Source: Pseudovibrio flavus (GTDB taxonomy: Bacteria > Pseudomonadota > Alphaproteobacteria > Rhizobiales > Stappiaceae). Taken from it: 64,000 nt of DNA. The DNA is taken from contig NZ_SMMA01000062.1 of the NCBI RefSeq assembly GCF_009711345.1, positions 124,001-188,000 on the forward strand, written 5' to 3'. The notes beneath the pieces were generated by a model. That model was not told the origin of the DNA and did no database searches. It saw only the letters and a program-made list of their open reading frames with translations. A program made the position numbers and the translations under genes. The first letter of the stretch is position 1. Every line of letters begins with the position of its first letter. Shown piece by piece: positions 17,591-27,302 of this stretch.

Positions 17591-17608
17591 ATCACGCGCA
17601 CATGACAG
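17591..17608 (-). promoter_or_regulatory. Candidate Pho box (PhoB site) for the ugp operon
   Basis: On the minus strand a perfect CTGTCAT (17608-17602) is followed by 4 nt and GCGTGAT (17597-17591), which matches 4 of 7 bases of the second half-site. A -10-like GAATAT follows 9 nt downstream, the usual Pho geometry. PhoB control of ugp is established in E. coli and rhizobia; this site is inferred. Confidence 0.45.
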
Positions 17609-17902
17609 TTCTTTGAACTTTAAGTGAATACCCTAATAGGGTAAAAGTTTATGTCAATGCAATCAAAGTGTTAAGTATAAAAAATTATCCAAACTGATAT
17701 AAATCAAAGGGATAGCTTGAAGCGCACAAACACCAAAAAGCGCACCTCTTGCGCTTTGTGAAATAATCACTATCCCCTACCCCATGGTAAGAGGACAGAA
17801 TCAATAATCGGAGCAAACAGGCACTCACCCAAACCAGTTGAGCGTTTTCACCGTAAGCGAGATTAAAGAATTCGTGACAGGCTAAAGGATATTCTAGAAG
17901 CC

Positions 17903-19318
17903 ATGCAACCCAGCCTTACCATCCATTGGTTTCGACAGGACCTTCGCCTCAGTGACAACCCCTCGCTGTATCAGGCCTCCCAAGAAGGGCGCGTTCTTCC
18001 GGTGTATGTTCTGGAGGACGTCACCAATCCGCAGGATGAGATGGGGGGCGCTTCAAAAGCATGGCTGCATCAATCGCTCAAGCAGCTTAATGATGCTCTG
18101 GGCGGCCGCTTGATAATTGAGCGCGGCGACCCTCTTCTTATTCTTCTTTCCCTCGCCCAGCAGTACGGCGCTAATAAAGTGCAGTGGAACCGCTGCTACG
18201 AACCTTGGCGAATTGCGCGGGACACCGAAATCAAATCAGCCCTTAGCGAAAACGGAGTTAGCGCCGAAAGCTTCAACGGGTCGTTGCTTTGGGAACCTTG
18301 GACGGTGCTGAAGGATGACGGGACGCCCTACAAAGTCTTCACGCCCTTTTACCGTAAAGGGTGCCTACACTCTGCCGCACCGAGTCTGCCGTTGCCAGCC
18401 CCGTCGGCAGAAACCATTGCCGCACCAACTGAGCAGCACACCCCCATCGATGATCTTAGGTTAATGCCGAAGCTGCCTTGGGCTCGGCAGATGCTGTCCC
18501 ACTGGCAAATCGGCGAGACAGCAGCTCAGCAACGCCTCCATAGTTTTTTGGAGGACAGCCTAAGCGACTACAAGAACGGGCGTGACTTTCCAGCAAGGCG
18601 CAGTGTTTCTAGACTGTCACCGCACTTGCACTTTGGAGAGATTTCGCCAAATCAGGTATGGCATGCAGCCCAAGCTGCCCCTGACGACAAAAACCGCGAC
18701 CACTTTTTGAGTGAATTGGGCTGGCGGGAGTTCTCATACTACCTGCTCTTCCATAACCCTCATCTACCCACTCAAAACCTGCAGATGAAGTTTGACCGTT
18801 TTGAATGGCGTGAGGACGAGGCTGCTTTCGAACGCTGGTGTAGAGGCCAAACCGGCTACCCGCTTGTAGATGCAGCGATGCGGCAGCTCTGGCAAACGGG
18901 CTACATGCACAACCGCCTGCGAATGGTGGCCGCTTCGTTCCTCGTTAAGAACCTGCTTATCGATTGGCGTAAAGGAGAGCGTTGGTTCTGGGACACCTTG
19001 GTCGATGCAGATCAAGCCAGTAACAGCGCTAGCTGGCAATGGGTGGCAGGTTGCGGGGCAGACGCTGCGCCCTATTTCCGCGTTTTCAATCCGGTCAAGC
19101 AGGGCGAGAAATTCGACAAGGACGGAGAATTTACCCGAAAGTTCGTTCCAGAGCTGGAGAGAATGCCCGCCAAATACCTTCATGCTCCTTGGGAGGCCCC
19201 TCTTCTCGTTCTTCAAGAAGCCGGCGTGGACCTTGGCGGTAACTACCCAAAGCCAATCGTAGATGTAAAATCATCGCGGGAAAGAGCGTTGGCTGCCTTC
19301 CACGAGCTTGCCTCCTGA
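17903..19318 (+). CDS. phrB: Deoxyribodipyrimidine photo-lyase (class I CPD photolyase)
   Basis: A 471-residue light-driven repair enzyme for cyclobutane pyrimidine dimers. The N-terminal photolyase domain opens with IHWFRQDLRLSDNPSL, the site of the antenna chromophore. The FAD-binding C-terminal half has SRLSPHLHFGEISPNQVW, then TGYPLVDAAMRQLWQTGYMHNRLRM and, near the end, DWRKGERWFWDTLVDADQASNSASWQWV (given here as adjoining blocks). The tryptophans of the electron-transfer chain are present. It is a lone gene; it could also be a related cryptochrome-like photolyase, but the length and motifs favour phrB. Confidence 0.93.
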   Translation: MQPSLTIHWFRQDLRLSDNPSLYQASQEGRVLPVYVLEDVTNPQDEMGGASKAWLHQSLKQLNDALGGRLIIERGDPLLILLSLAQQYGANKVQWNRCYEPWRIARDTEIKSALSENGVSAESFNGSLLWEPWTVLKDDGTPYKVFTPFYRKGCLHSAAPSLPLPAPSAETIAAPTEQHTPIDDLRLMPKLPWARQMLSHWQIGETAAQQRLHSFLEDSLSDYKNGRDFPARRSVSRLSPHLHFGEISPNQVWHAAQAAPDDKNRDHFLSELGWREFSYYLLFHNPHLPTQNLQMKFDRFEWREDEAAFERWCRGQTGYPLVDAAMRQLWQTGYMHNRLRMVAASFLVKNLLIDWRKGERWFWDTLVDADQASNSASWQWVAGCGADAAPYFRVFNPVKQGEKFDKDGEFTRKFVPELERMPAKYLHAPWEAPLLVLQEAGVDLGGNYPKPIVDVKSSRERALAAFHELAS

Positions 19319-19374
19319 CATGATTGGTCGCTAAACACTGGCAGTGAGAACATTCCAGCCATAAACGGAACCCT

Positions 19375-19842
19375 ATGACCACTCCTCTTACCTTCTACGT
19401 TGATGCAGATTCCTGTCCAGTTAAGGATGAGGTCTACCGCGTTGCTGACCGTTACCGCATTAAGGTGTTTGTGGTAGCAAATAGCTTCATTCGGGTACCG
19501 AGGGATATGGATGTGCAGCTCGTCGTGGTTAGCGAAGGCATGGACGAAGCCGACAACTGGATTGCCGAGCGGGCTGACGAGAACGCGGTGGTTATTACGC
19601 AAGATATTCCGCTTGCTGATCGCTGTGTTAAGGCCGGATCTGCGGTTCTATCGCCGAAGGGCAAGGAGTTCGATGAGAACTCCATTGGCATGGCGCTAGC
19701 CACCCGTAACCTCAAAGAAGACCTTCGCTCATTTGGCGAGCTGACAGGTGGTCCTAAGCCGTTCTCTCCGCGGGATCGCTCAGATTTTTTGCAAGCGCTG
19801 GACCGTGTAGTACAGCGCCTGAAGCGAGCCGGACGAGGATAG
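19375..19842 (+). CDS. YaiI/YqxD family protein (DUF188, UPF0178)
   Basis: A 155-residue protein of a widespread family of unknown function. Visible family blocks are FYVDADSCPVKDEVYRVADR at the N-terminus, ENAVVITQDIPLADRCVKAG in the middle and GPKPFSPRDRSDFLQALDR near the end. Conserved aspartates in DADSCP and TQDIPLAD resemble the PIN-like nuclease arrangement, so a metal-dependent RNA nuclease is conceivable. It is 56 nt after phrB on the same strand and may be co-transcribed with it. No experimental role is known to me. Confidence 0.88.
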   Translation: MTTPLTFYVDADSCPVKDEVYRVADRYRIKVFVVANSFIRVPRDMDVQLVVVSEGMDEADNWIAERADENAVVITQDIPLADRCVKAGSAVLSPKGKEFDENSIGMALATRNLKEDLRSFGELTGGPKPFSPRDRSDFLQALDRVVQRLKRAGRG

Positions 19843-19849
19843 TCCCGGG

Positions 19850-20653
19850 CTAACTATCAGCCTTATGCACCAGCAGGTCAAAGCGAAGCCGCTGGCGCTT
19901 ATCTGTCAGGATCATCGGGATCAGCAGCACGCAGATTATGACTGCCAGTGTGGCGCAGCTGGTAAGCGCGAACATGATAAGCATCTGATACTTAACTGCG
20001 ATTAGTGGCGAGACCCCAGATAGAATCTGCCCGACCATCAAACCGGGCAGGAACACAACACCCGTTGCTGCCATTGAGTTAGTGATCGGCATTGTTCCCG
20101 CAGTAATGGAATGTTTGATCGGGCGAAGCAGAGCCCCTTTCATCGGCTCACCTCGCGCAAGCGTGTTTTCGATAGCACCCCGATCACGCCATAGGGCTCC
20201 GAGCAGGTTATTTATCATCAAAGCAGTACTGGTCATGGAATTGCCCAGCAGCATACCAAAGAGCGGCACCGCATACTGCATGTTCCACCACGGTTGCGGC
20301 TGAATAATCCCGCGTAGCAAAAACAACAGCATGGCCACGGATGCTATCGAAAGCCCGATACCGCACACGAACCAGCCAGCTATACCTTGGATACGCGTTT
20401 CAAGTCGCGCCCGTACTTCACGCGCTGCAAACAGCATCATAATCACGAAGACAACAGAGGCGAGCGCTGCGTTCTGAGTGGTGATGACCGCCTCTAAAAT
20501 AAAACCTACCGCCGTTAGCTGCAGCACCATACGCACCGCCGCCACGCCCAGCTTCATCTCCATACCCAATTTAAGGTAGCGGGAGATCACCATGTTGATC
20601 AGCAACAGCGCTGCAGCAATGGCAAGAGAGTGAATATCGATATTGGTGATCAT
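19850..20653 (-). CDS. fetB: UPF0014 ABC transporter permease, FetB-like
   Basis: A 267-residue membrane protein with about seven hydrophobic segments. Its family (YbbM/FetB) is marked by RYLKLGMEMKLGVAAVRMVL near the N-terminus and by SMAATGVVFLPGLMVGQILSG. In E. coli FetAB is linked to iron export and resistance to oxidative stress. The start overlaps the stop of the ATPase gene upstream by 4 nt, so the pair is coupled. The plant homologue is the ALS3/STAR aluminium-tolerance transporter, so metal or other substrates remain possible. Confidence 0.85.
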   Translation of the reverse strand: MITNIDIHSLAIAAALLLINMVISRYLKLGMEMKLGVAAVRMVLQLTAVGFILEAVITTQNAALASVVFVIMMLFAAREVRARLETRIQGIAGWFVCGIGLSIASVAMLLFLLRGIIQPQPWWNMQYAVPLFGMLLGNSMTSTALMINNLLGALWRDRGAIENTLARGEPMKGALLRPIKHSITAGTMPITNSMAATGVVFLPGLMVGQILSGVSPLIAVKYQMLIMFALTSCATLAVIICVLLIPMILTDKRQRLRFDLLVHKADS

Positions 20654-21249
20654 CGGCGCTCCACGACCTCATTGCCGATGATTTCCAAGTGCCGACCTGC
20701 AATTCGCGCAACTTGAGAGCCATCATGGCTGGTTACTAGGACTGAAAGCCCTTGTTCTGCCCGTTGCTTGATCAATTCCTCGACCACCCGCTTATTGTCT
20801 TCATCAAGGGCAGAGGTTGGCTCATCCAGAAGCAGAACCCGAGACTGATCTTGTGTCAAAGCTCTAGCCAAATGGGCTCGCTGCTGCTCACCTGTAGAGA
20901 GGGAGCTGATGTTTGCTGTCGCCAGATTCCAAGGAATTCCGAGCGTCGTGCCTAGCGCTTGGCTTTCTGGTGTTGCCAGAACACTTTGAAGGGTTTCATC
21001 CTCCCACCAATAAGGCGTTGGGCCAACATAGCTAACCATCGAACGCCATTGAGGAGCGGGGAATGAAGTGTTCGCCTTACCGTCGAGCGTCATCACCATA
21101 GATGACGCGTCAATTTCCGCGAGCGCGCGCAAGAGACGAGATTTTCCGCTGCCAGATGGGCCGGTCAACGCAACAACTTCGCCGCCGCTAAGAACTTGCG
21201 GCGCAACTTTCAGCCCTGTCTGCGTTGTACCTTCAAAGCAAAACTGCAT
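20650..21249 (-). CDS. fetA: ABC transporter ATP-binding protein, FetA-like
   Basis: A compact 199-residue ATPase. Walker A is GPSGSGKSRLLRALAEI, the signature is degenerate but present (ISSLSTGEQQRAHLARAL), and Walker B is VLLLDEPTSALDEDNK, with the H-loop TSHD. The Trp-rich YVGPTPYWWEDETLQ segment replaces the more usual Q-loop. Being short and coupled to an UPF0014 permease fits FetA/YbbL. A tRNA-Ala pair lies just upstream on the same strand. Confidence 0.85.
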   Translation of the reverse strand: MQFCFEGTTQTGLKVAPQVLSGGEVVALTGPSGSGKSRLLRALAEIDASSMVMTLDGKANTSFPAPQWRSMVSYVGPTPYWWEDETLQSVLATPESQALGTTLGIPWNLATANISSLSTGEQQRAHLARALTQDQSRVLLLDEPTSALDEDNKRVVEELIKQRAEQGLSVLVTSHDGSQVARIAGRHLEIIGNEVVERR

Positions 21250-21388
21250 TCTTCGCCTTTTCCATTACGGTCCGGCTTTCAAGCGCACGTTGAACGACGT
21301 TGACTGCGAAAAGGAAACGCAGAACAAACCACGCAAGTCAGCATGCGAGAACGATAGGCGAAAATGTTATTGAAACTTTGAAGAGGAG

Positions 21389-21464
21389 TGGTGGAGCTAA
21401 GCGGGATCGAACCGCTGACCTCGTGAATGCCATTCACGCGCTCTCCCAACTGAGCTATAGCCCC
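21389..21464 (-). tRNA. tRNA-Ala (anticodon GGC), copy 2
   Basis: Read on the minus strand: acceptor GGGGCTA pairs with TAGCTCC, the discriminator is A and CCA is encoded. The anticodon stem CGTGA/TCACG has loop ATGGCAT, giving anticodon GGC. The T arm has GGTTCGATCC. It is identical in sequence to the second copy 63 nt away. Confidence 0.97.
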
Positions 21465-21527
21465 ATCAAAAATGGTCACCTCGTTAGAAAGGTGGCACGC
21501 TTGGGAGCGTGACTAACTGGAAGAAGA

Positions 21528-21603
21528 TGGTGGAGCTAAGCGGGATCGAACCGCTGACCTCGTGAATGCCATTCACGCGCTCTCCCAACTGAGCTATAGC
21601 CCC
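21528..21603 (-). tRNA. tRNA-Ala (anticodon GGC), copy 1
   Basis: The upstream copy on the minus strand, with the same acceptor, anticodon (GGC) and encoded CCA as its neighbour. The flanks differ, so this is a tandem gene duplication rather than a duplicated longer block. Confidence 0.97.
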
Positions 21604-21635
21604 ATTCTCTTCCAAAGCCTCGATCAGACAAGGCT

Positions 21636-21686
21636 CTGTGGGGGCGGAACATAATCGTGCCGCCACCAATAAGCAAGCCCCCACAG
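21636..21686. repeat. Long inverted repeat between tRNA-Ala and the TIGR02300 gene
   Basis: CTGTGGGGGC (21636-21645) is the exact reverse complement of GCCCCCACAG (21677-21686). An alternative inner pairing of GGCGG with CCGCC exists (21643-21647 with 21660-21664). No T tract follows on either strand. It lies after the TIGR02300 gene and may stop or stabilise that transcript. Confidence 0.6.
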
Positions 21687-21727
21687 CAAGCGTAAGGATC
21701 TCCCCTTACTTAGCTGTGGAAATATGA

Positions 21728-22102
21728 TTAGGACTCGTCGTCGTCGCGAGAAACGCGGATGCCGGACACGCCATTATCTTCGTCGTCATCATCTTCGAGG
21801 AAGACGTCGTCGTCGTCGCTGTCGTCATCAACATCTACATCATCGATGTCGTCGATATCATCATCGTCATCGGACACTTCAGCATCTGCATCCTCGAGGG
21901 ATACGAGCTCTGGTCCATCCAACTCAAGTTCGTCTTCTTCTTCTTCCTGAACGACCTTAGCAGCCTTTGCAGTTTTCGCTGCAATACCCAGTTCGAAGAT
22001 CTGGCCGCACTTAGGGCAGGTGATCGGATCACGAAGGAGGTCATAAAATTTTGCACCACATGCTGCGCAAAGGCGCTTGGTGCCGAGTTCTGGTCTTGCC
22101 AC
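21728..22102 (-). CDS. TIGR02300 family (FYDLN acid domain) protein
   Basis: A 124-residue protein with two parts. Residues 1-45 hold a zinc-ribbon-like pair, CAACGAKFYDLLRDPITCPKCG, including the FYDLN-type block that names the family. The rest is extremely acidic, with runs of Asp and Glu encoded by GAT/GAC/GAA triplet tracts (about 21735-21960). Start: GTG 22102 gives MARPELGTKR, the family's normal N-terminus, with AAGGTGA at good spacing; an earlier GTG at 22111 sits too near that site. The family is alphaproteobacterial and of unknown function. Binding to a basic partner such as RNA polymerase or ribosome is possible but unproven. Confidence 0.88.
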   Translation of the reverse strand: MARPELGTKRLCAACGAKFYDLLRDPITCPKCGQIFELGIAAKTAKAAKVVQEEEEDELELDGPELVSLEDADAEVSDDDDDIDDIDDVDVDDDSDDDDVFLEDDDDEDNGVSGIRVSRDDDES

Positions 22103-22246
22103 GGTTCTCACCTTCTTTACATCTCGATTTGACGGCCCCCATAGCGTTATGCAGACGGCTTTGTCAAAGATTAATTCGCTACGTTACACCTCTGGGGCAA
22201 TATGAACCTGAAATATTCTCAATATACCCAGATGCCACAAGGGTGA

Positions 22247-24288
<2,042 letters not shown>

Positions 24289-24397
24289 CAAGAACGCTGG
24301 AATTTTTCGCGCTGAAATGCTCTTTCAGCCGCAATTGAAAACTATATTAGGTTACTGGCATTCGCTTTCGCCGGCCCGCTTGCTTGCAAGTGGTTGT

Positions 24398-24417
24398 TTC
24401 TCAATGCCAATTGAGAA
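24398..24417 (+). other. Perfect hairpin in the rpsA leader
   Basis: TTCTCAAT pairs exactly with ATTGAGAA around a GCCA loop, 73 nt before the rpsA start. S1 represses its own translation in other bacteria, so the leader structure may take part in autoregulation. Confidence 0.5.
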
Positions 24418-24489
24418 CCGAGTGCTAGGAACCTCTAATGATCAACGCTAACCCGCCGGCGACGCCATAACTATGGCACTGGAGTTTTA

Positions 24490-26181
24490 ATGGAAAACAT
24501 GAACGCTGCTGCAGAGGATTTTGCGGCCCTTTTGGAAGAATCGTTTGCAACGACCGACCTCTTTGAAGGTTCTGTTGTAAAAGGTACCATTGTCGCAATT
24601 GAAAAAGACCTCGCAGTAATCGACGTAGGCCTTAAGGTTGAAGGCCGTGTTCCTATGAAGGAATTCGGCGCGAAAGGCCGTGATGGCGAGCTGAAAGTTG
24701 GCGACACTGTAGAAGTTTACCTGGAACGCGTTGAAAACGCGATGGGTGAAGCAGTTCTGTCCCGCGACAAAGCACGCCGCGAAGAAAGCTGGGTTCGTCT
24801 TGAAGTCGCTTTCGAAGCTGGTGAGAAAGTTACCGGTCAGATCTTCAACCAGGTTAAAGGTGGCTTCACCGTTGATCTGGATGGCGCGGTTGCCTTCCTT
24901 CCACGCTCACAGGTTGACATCCGTCCAGTACGCGACGTTGCACCTCTGATGCACACCCCACAGCCTTTCCAGATCCTGAAGATGGACAAGCGCCGTGGCA
25001 ACATCGTTGTGTCCCGCCGTACAGTTCTGGAAGAAACCCGTGCTGAACAGCGCTCCGAACTCGTTCAGAGCCTCGAAGAAGGTCAGACCGTAGAGGGTGT
25101 TGTAAAGAACATCACCGATTACGGCGCGTTCGTTGACCTGGGCGGTATCGACGGTCTCCTGCATGTTACCGCCATTGCATGGCGTCGTATCAACCACCCA
25201 TCTGAAGTTCTCACAATCGGCGAAACCGTTAAGGTTCAGATCGTTCGTGTGAACCAGGAAACACACCGCATCAGCCTTGGTATGAAGCAGCTCGAAGTTG
25301 ACCCATGGGAAAGCATCGAAGCTAAGTACCCACTGAACGCTAAGTTCTCTGGCCGCGTGACCAACATCACCGACTACGGCGCATTCGTTGAACTGGAGCC
25401 AGGCATCGAAGGCCTCATCCACGTTTCCGAAATGTCCTGGACCAAGAAGAACGTTCACCCAGGCAAAATCGTTTCTACCTCTCAGGAAGTAGAAGTGGTT
25501 GTTCTGGAAGTGGATTCCTCCAAGCGTCGTATCTCCCTCGGCCTGAAGCAGACCCTTCAGAACCCATGGGAAGCATTCGCTGAACGTTACCCTGTAAACG
25601 CTGAAGTCGAAGGCGAAGTGAAGAACAAGACCGAATTCGGTCTCTTCATCGGTCTCGAAGGCGACGTTGACGGCATGGTTCACCTCTCCGATCTCGACTG
25701 GAACCGTCCAGGTGAAGAAGTTATCGAAGAGTACAAAAAAGGCGACATGGTCAAAGCAGTTGTGCTTGACGTTGACGTTGAGAAAGAGCGCATCTCTCTC
25801 GGCATCAAACAGCTCGGCTCTGATCCATTCGAAGCAGCTGGCGACATCCGTAAGGGTGCTATCGTCAAGTGTGAAGTAGCGGAAGTTAAAGACGGTGGTC
25901 TTGAAGTTAAGATCGTTGATACCGATCTGGCAGCTTTCGTACGTCGCGCTGACCTTGCTCGTGAACGTGACGAACAGGATCCTACCCGCTTCAACGTTGG
26001 CGAAGTATTCGACGCTCGCGTAACTCAGTTCGACAAGAAAACCCGTCGCGTTGGTGTATCCATCAAGGCGCTGGAAATCGCAGAAGAGAAGGAAGCAGTT
26101 GCACAGTACGGTTCTTCCGACGCTGGCTCTTCCCTCGGCGACATTCTTGCAGCTGCTATGAAAGCACGCGGCGAAGACTAA
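24490..26181 (+). CDS. rpsA: 30S ribosomal protein S1
   Basis: A 563-residue protein that recruits mRNA to the ribosome. It contains six S1 (OB-fold) repeats; the clearest start at VEGVVKNITDYGAFVDLG, FSGRVTNITDYGAFVELE and VEGEVKNKTEFGLFIGLE. The N-terminal EDFAALLEESF helix is the ribosome-docking segment. GGAG lies 5 nt before the ATG. A 200-nt leader with a hairpin separates it from cmk. Length is normal for alphaproteobacterial S1, and codon usage looks strongly biased, as in highly expressed genes. Confidence 0.97.
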   Translation: MENMNAAAEDFAALLEESFATTDLFEGSVVKGTIVAIEKDLAVIDVGLKVEGRVPMKEFGAKGRDGELKVGDTVEVYLERVENAMGEAVLSRDKARREESWVRLEVAFEAGEKVTGQIFNQVKGGFTVDLDGAVAFLPRSQVDIRPVRDVAPLMHTPQPFQILKMDKRRGNIVVSRRTVLEETRAEQRSELVQSLEEGQTVEGVVKNITDYGAFVDLGGIDGLLHVTAIAWRRINHPSEVLTIGETVKVQIVRVNQETHRISLGMKQLEVDPWESIEAKYPLNAKFSGRVTNITDYGAFVELEPGIEGLIHVSEMSWTKKNVHPGKIVSTSQEVEVVVLEVDSSKRRISLGLKQTLQNPWEAFAERYPVNAEVEGEVKNKTEFGLFIGLEGDVDGMVHLSDLDWNRPGEEVIEEYKKGDMVKAVVLDVDVEKERISLGIKQLGSDPFEAAGDIRKGAIVKCEVAEVKDGGLEVKIVDTDLAAFVRRADLARERDEQDPTRFNVGEVFDARVTQFDKKTRRVGVSIKALEIAEEKEAVAQYGSSDAGSSLGDILAAAMKARGED

Positions 26182-26214
26182 GAATTGAACCTGTTACAGG
26201 TTTGATTTGCGGAG

Positions 26215-26246
26215 AGCCCGGCCTTTTGGCCGGGCTTTTCTTTTAT
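26215..26246 (+). terminator. Rho-independent terminator after rpsA
   Basis: A 9-bp GC-rich stem (AGCCCGGCC with GGCCGGGCT) has a TTTT loop and a TTTCTTTT tail. Confidence 0.93.
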
Positions 26247-26687
26247 CTACTGCACCTCTTTCGCTGCCCGCTAACTGAATGGGGCTGGACAGGGCAACAC
26301 AAAGACAGCCACTGGCAGCAATCCCTTGCTGCCTGAGATAGCTTCAGGTAGAGGCCGGCGGTGACTGGTTGATAGAGCAGATTTTTAAGAGAGCTGTTCT
26401 ATATTAGAGCTGCATATAAGAGCGTCACAGCTCTCGTCATATTCACGGTCAAGGCATGCCATTTTGCCCACACGACCAGTCAAATATGCATTTTCACCTA
26501 AATTATAAACAAAATATGCCCGCCTTAATCAGGCTTTTTACGGTTTATTATAGTTAATTTTTCGTCTGCACTCGGTATTTTTGCATTTTGCGCATGTACG
26601 CAATACCACCCACTCTCGCGATTGTTGCAAAACGCAAACTACAGGTCGCAATTCGGCAAAATAACTCGTTTTTTAGCCCATTTTCAG
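26247..26687. other. Gene-poor AT-rich stretch downstream of rpsA
   Basis: No credible gene is visible. It contains a strong hairpin, GGCAGCAA-TCCC-TTGCTGCC (26314-26333), whose last two bases also begin a competing one, CCTGA...TCAGG (26332-26348). Three copies of AGAGCTG or its complement lie near 26390-26440. A short stem GCC-TTAATCA-GGC followed by TTTTT lies near 26530, possibly a weak terminator. Confidence 0.5.
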
Positions 26688-26704
26688 TTGGCACGGTTTG
26701 TGTA
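26688..26704 (+). promoter_or_regulatory. Sigma-54-like promoter motif
   Basis: TTGGCACG is a perfect -24 element. After 4 nt comes GTGTA in place of TTGCW, so the near-invariant C of the -12 element is T. It lies 40 nt before a small ORF. The mismatch makes this a weak candidate. Confidence 0.3.
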
Positions 26705-26743
26705 TCTTACCTTACGTAACTCGGGCACGGAGGTTAGGAGCCG

Positions 26744-26884
26744 ATGCAAATTCCAACCGTATATCTCGTTCTATTACCGATTTTGTTGTCGTTCGGATGC
26801 CTGGCCTATCAGGCAAGAAGAAGCACTCAAGTGCCAGTCCGTTCGACTTCAAAAGATCGTCTCACGGTCCGCCCGAAACCGTGA
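26744..26884 (+). CDS. Possible 46-residue membrane microprotein
   Basis: I do not recognise it. ATG is preceded by GGAGG and AGGAG. The product starts MQIPTVYLVLLPILLSFGCL, one strongly hydrophobic segment (about 5-22) that resembles a membrane anchor or a lipoprotein-like signal with a Cys. It ends in a basic tail (QARRSTQ through RPKP, net charge clearly positive). It lies between a sigma-54-like motif and a candidate small RNA. Overlapping frames here are also open, so it may simply be chance. Confidence 0.3.
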   Translation: MQIPTVYLVLLPILLSFGCLAYQARRSTQVPVRSTSKDRLTVRPKP

Positions 26885-26948
26885 GTCGTCGGAAGCCCGT
26901 GTTTTACTTGCCGTCCTTGCAGCAATCGGCAAATGGGCTTCCAACAAA

Positions 26949-27143
26949 GCGTAGCAGGTTATGCCCCTAATCGGCTACGCCAAGAAACAAGATCGCTGAC
27001 CATGAGGGAACCTCAGAGCAACCCTCCGGAAATAATAAAAGCGACCAAATAAGACACTAAGTCCAACTGGTCTTCATGGCCACACAAAACCGCCTTGTTC
27101 ACAGCTCCCCCCCACCTCCTGATGAACAAGGCGGTCTTTTTTT
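26949..27143 (+). ncRNA. Candidate trans-acting small RNA with an anti-Shine-Dalgarno terminator loop
   Basis: Three structures occur in order: GCGTAGC...GCTACGC (26949-26980), TGAGG-GAA-CCTCA (27003-27015), and a 13-bp terminator stem ACCGCCTTGTTCA (27089-27101) with TGAACAAGGCGGT (27123-27135) followed by eight T in CTTTTTTTT-like order. The 21-nt terminator loop is C-rich (CTCCCCCCCACCTCCT), complementary to purine-rich ribosome sites. No ORF of note ends at this terminator apart from the small ORF 200 nt upstream. The 5' end is unknown. Rhizobial small RNAs use such loops to block translation. Confidence 0.55.
27089..27143 (+). terminator. Strong intrinsic terminator upstream of sppA
   Basis: A perfect 13-bp stem with a 21-nt C-rich loop and a run of T. 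It probably ends the small RNA described above and insulates sppA. Confidence 0.92.
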
Positions 27144-27302
27144 GCCCTGCCGCACAGTAAATGCCTCCGGTTGCAACACCCTTTAGGTGCCTTCATAATT
27201 ATTTGCATCTTTTGTTGTTTCACACCAAAAAACTTCGTATACATTATAAGACCTTAGAGGCTATTACCCTGCGTAAGAAACGGAGCAGCGAAAAGCGAGC
27301 CC

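Larger units (their letters stand above)
17480..17902. other. 423-nt intergenic region between ugpB and phrB
   Basis: AT-rich divergent promoter region. It holds a candidate Pho box, a doubled AACCGGT motif in the ugpB leader and AT-rich tracts (for example AAGTATAAAAAATTATCC). No convincing ORF or RNA gene is visible. I could not assign a clear promoter for phrB. Confidence 0.6.

Noticed and set aside
21735-21870. GTC/ATC triplet tract as a possible CRISPR-like or tandem repeat array
   Set aside because: It encodes the Asp/Glu tail of the TIGR02300 protein and has no regular spacer structure.
26622-26970. Two longer open frames (110 and 90 codons) overlapping the 46-codon ORF
   Set aside because: No hydrophobic pattern, no convincing ribosome site, and they run through predicted RNA structure.
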